A stretch of DNA of 6,290 nt from a bacterium (GTDB lineage: Bacteria; Armatimonadota; Fimbriimonadia; Fimbriimonadales; GBS-DC), in contig JARJMV020000254.1 of the NCBI GenBank assembly GCA_029335935.2, positions 1 through 6,290 of the forward strand, written 5' to 3'. Every line of letters starts with the position of its first letter. Within the stretch, counting starts at the first letter, position 1. Shown here piece after piece: positions 4,784 to 6,290 of the stretch. The notes beneath the pieces are model-generated. The model saw only the letters and a list, made by a program, of their open reading frames with translations, searched no databases and was not told the origin of the DNA. The position numbers and the translations under genes are program-made.

Positions 4784-6009
4784 CACCCTGCGCCGAAGTT
4801 GAACAGCACCACCAGCAAGTCGGCGTCGTCCACGATACCGTCGCAGTTGACATCCAAGCGCCCCAAGCCTTGCCCCGCCCGACCGAAGTGGAACAGCACT
4901 TGGAGCAAATCGGCGTCATCCACGCAGCCACTCGCGTTCACATCGCCGTTATGCACGCTACAAGTGTCCAGCAGGAACGCTTCCGTGCGCTGTGTAGCGG
5001 CGTTGTAGCCAGTTCCCACGATGAATCGTCCGTCAGGCGAGATTGCGTTCGCGGAGTGGAGGCGAGAGCCATCGGTAAGCAAGTGGGCGTAGACTGTGTT
5101 GAGGTTCTGCATGCCCGTTTGAGGCGTCCAGCGGTAGGCGCGTCCGTCGGAGTTGCCCACCACAATCTCGCCGTCGCCCGACACGCCGTAGGCGATGCTG
5201 CCGTCAGGGTCGGCGCCTGACAGCCAGCCCAAGTTCTGGGGCTGACCGTTCACCCAGCGGATGCTGGTGGAGGGTCCGTTCTCGTTGTCCGAGAGGGCAT
5301 AGCCGACCACCACGCTGCCGTCGTGGGACGCCGCGAACGCCCAGCTGCGGCGGTAGCCATCCACTGCGCCGAGTTGGTGGATGGCGTTGCCTCTCCAGTA
5401 CACGGCGCGCGCTTCTGGAAGCCCTTGGCTGGGGTAGAACGCCGCGCCGACGACCACCTGCCCATCGCCCGACACGCCCCACGCGCGGCTGGCATTCGCG
5501 CCACTAAGCGTGCCCAAGTTGCGTATCACGCCGTTGTCCCAGCGCACGGCGATAAAGCTGTAGCCCCAGAACGCATGCCCCGAAATCACCGCGCCGTCTG
5601 CGGAAACGCCATACGCCTCACTCCAGAGAACATATAACGCGCCCAGCGAGGTCATCTGCCCGTTCCGCCAACGGAATCCCAAGAGGTTTCCATTAGTATC
5701 GCTGGAATAGCCCACTATCGTTTGCCCATCGGCAGAGACGGCAGTACCCAGAGCCAAGATGCCGCCGATTGTGCCCAAATCTTGCATCCCGCTCTCGCGT
5801 GTCCAGCGAAATGCGCGCGGCGCAGAAGCGCGTGAAGTGCCCACCACAACGCGCCCGTCCGCTGACACGCCCGTCGCCTCGCTTTCGTATGCATCAGCGG
5901 AAACAACACCCAGCCAAGTCAACGACTGCGCACCGCTCATACCGACCAACGCCAACGCGCTCATCAGCGCAAACACCGACCGATGTCTAATAACGGTCCA
6001 CATATTCAT
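4780..6009 (-). CDS. Secreted HAF-repeat protein with C-terminal dockerin-like domain
   Basis: This 409-residue exported protein has a signal peptide at residues 1-27 (basic MNMWTVIRHR, hydrophobic SVFALMSALALVGM, cleavage likely after SGA). Seven copies of a beta-strand repeat of about 45 residues follow, each with a core like GVSADGRVVVG and a later RW...LG. Cores start near 47, 90, 134, 178, 226, 275 and 321. This is the HAF-repeat pattern, which predicts a beta-propeller-like fold. The tail (354-409) has two EF-hand-like calcium loops of dockerin type, D356-D367 (DVNASGCVDDAD) and D386-D397 (DVNCDGIVDDAD), each followed by a DLL helix, and it ends in Cys. Cys350, Cys362, Cys389 and Cys409 could pair. 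ATG 6009 was chosen over 6003 because GAGGAA lies six bases upstream. No cohesin or enzyme domain is present; a cell-surface or extracellular structural or binding role is inferred. Upstream lies an IS630 transposase end, only 10 bp away. Confidence 0.88.
   Translation of the reverse strand: MNMWTVIRHRSVFALMSALALVGMSGAQSLTWLGVVSADAYESEATGVSADGRVVVGTSRASAPRAFRWTRESGMQDLGTIGGILALGTAVSADGQTIVGYSSDTNGNLLGFRWRNGQMTSLGALYVLWSEAYGVSADGAVISGHAFWGYSFIAVRWDNGVIRNLGTLSGANASRAWGVSGDGQVVVGAAFYPSQGLPEARAVYWRGNAIHQLGAVDGYRRSWAFAASHDGSVVVGYALSDNENGPSTSIRWVNGQPQNLGWLSGADPDGSIAYGVSGDGEIVVGNSDGRAYRWTPQTGMQNLNTVYAHLLTDGSRLHSANAISPDGRFIVGTGYNAATQRTEAFLLDTCSVHNGDVNASGCVDDADLLQVLFHFGRAGQGLGRLDVNCDGIVDDADLLVVLFNFGAGC
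5008..5871 (-). repeat. Seven HAF-type protein repeats
   Basis: Within the secreted protein, residues 47-334 contain seven diverged repeats aligned on the core (G/A)(V/I/A)S-x-DG-x-x-(V/I)-x-G. Six of the seven cores are near consensus; the fifth (AASHDGSVVVG) and the seventh (AISPDGRFIVG) are the most diverged at the start. DNA identity between copies is low, so these are old duplications. Seven blades would suit a beta-propeller. Confidence 0.75.
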
Positions 6010-6015
6010 ATTAAG

Positions 6016-6021
6016 TTCCTC
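6016..6021 (-). promoter_or_regulatory. Ribosome-binding site of the HAF gene, overlapping the transposase stop
   Basis: GAGGAA on the minus strand lies six bases before ATG 6009 and decides that start over the ATG at 6003. Its first two bases belong to the TGA stop (6022-6020) of the transposase. Ribosomes ending the transposase could re-initiate here, and the HAF gene may depend on transposon transcription. The A/T-rich stretch just upstream (6023-6031) includes TAATAT, which could be a -10 box, but no -35 box is visible. Confidence 0.6.
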
Positions 6022-6290
6022 AAATATTAAAAAGTCCCTGTTCTACCTGAGCCGCCAACGCCTCCAACCCTGCCTCTACACCCGCACGCAACGCACACAC
6101 ATCCGCATACCAACGACGCGGCAACAAACGCGCCTTCAACTCTAACCAACACCGCTCCACCAAGTTCAACTGCGGACTATACGCAGGCAACACATACACA
6201 AACAACCCACGCGACGCCCACGCCCCGAACCGCGACTCCACCACACGCGCCGTGTGATACGACGCCCGATCCCACACCACTACCACAGGA
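6020..6290 (-). CDS. IS630-family transposase, C-terminal part (truncated by window edge)
   Basis: The last 89 residues of a DDE transposase of the IS630/Tc1-mariner superfamily, which cuts and joins transposon ends at TA targets. Visible are VVVVWDRASYHTA, carrying the second catalytic Asp, then VLPAYSPQLNLVERCWLELK, carrying the third acidic residue (Glu of NLVERCW) in the family-typical LPxYSPxLNxxE block. The reading frame continues past the right edge, so the first Asp and the DNA-binding domain are outside the window. No frameshift or stop interrupts the visible part. Codon use differs from the neighbours: 11 of 12 Leu codons are TTG by hand count, and the coding strand is poor in C, which suggests recent acquisition. 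The stop at 6022-6020 lies 10 bp before the HAF gene. Confidence 0.9.
   Translation of the reverse strand, partial: PVVVVWDRASYHTARVVESRFGAWASRGLFVYVLPAYSPQLNLVERCWLELKARLLPRRWYADVCALRAGVEAGLEALAAQVEQGLFNI
6020..6290 (-). mobile_element. Right-hand part of an IS630-type insertion sequence
   Basis: The transposase fragment shows that an insertion sequence enters the window from the right. Its left-lying terminus should be at or below 6020, near the TA-rich stretch at 6000-6031, which offers several TA targets. Without the other end, the inverted repeat and the exact boundary cannot be fixed from this window. Confidence 0.6.

Noticed and set aside
4395..4931. 178-codon minus-strand frame opposite the CHAD gene
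   Set aside because: It overlaps the end of the HAF gene in another frame and has Arg/Ala/Pro-rich low-complexity translation typical of a shadow frame.
1..6290. CRISPR array, tRNA or rRNA gene
   Set aside because: I saw no regularly spaced repeats of 24-40 bases, no T-loop or anticodon-arm pattern, and no rRNA motifs on either strand.

Overview
The window is about 6.3 kb of compact, GC-rich bacterial DNA. The HAF-repeat secreted protein with a C-terminal dockerin-like tail, the long periplasmic adaptor and the YpdA-type flavoprotein would suit an Armatimonadota-like or similar uncultivated, possibly thermophilic bacterium. That placement rests on protein style recalled from memory and is inference only.

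Layout from left to right. Positions 1-172 hold the start of a minus-strand gene that runs off the left edge; I do not recognise it. Positions 173-502 carry no convincing gene. They hold a consensus sigma70-type promoter (TTGACA, 16-nt spacer, TATAAT) on the minus strand, embedded in the 3' end of the upstream gene, then a perfect 10-bp hairpin and a leader of about 315 nt with several potential stems. Positions 503-3942 form a minus-strand operon of three genes in the order adaptor, coiled-coil protein, flavoprotein. These are an HlyD/MacA-type periplasmic adaptor with a very long coiled coil, a coiled-coil protein with a PD-(D/E)XK-like C-terminus, and a YpdA/Bdr-family FAD/NAD(P) oxidoreductase. 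The gaps are 24 bp and a TGATG stop/start overlap.

Positions 3977-4783 hold a plus-strand CHAD-domain gene, divergent from the operon across only 34 bp, which may use a leaderless start. It converges on the HAF-repeat/dockerin gene (4780-6009, minus strand) with overlapping stop codons. At the right edge (6020-6290, minus strand) lies the C-terminal part of an IS630-family transposase. Its stop codon overlaps the ribosome-binding site of the HAF gene.

How the genes work together: the adaptor operon is the only multi-gene unit and includes no inner-membrane transporter or outer-membrane channel, so the adaptor's partners must be encoded elsewhere. Two enzyme-like proteins lack a hallmark residue: the YpdA homologue has Ile where the family has a functional Cys, and the PD-(D/E)XK-like protein lacks a canonical E-x-K. 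I see no CRISPR array, tRNA, rRNA or clear defence island. The most interesting unexplained pieces are the promoter with its structured leader (173-522) and the IS630/HAF gene junction.
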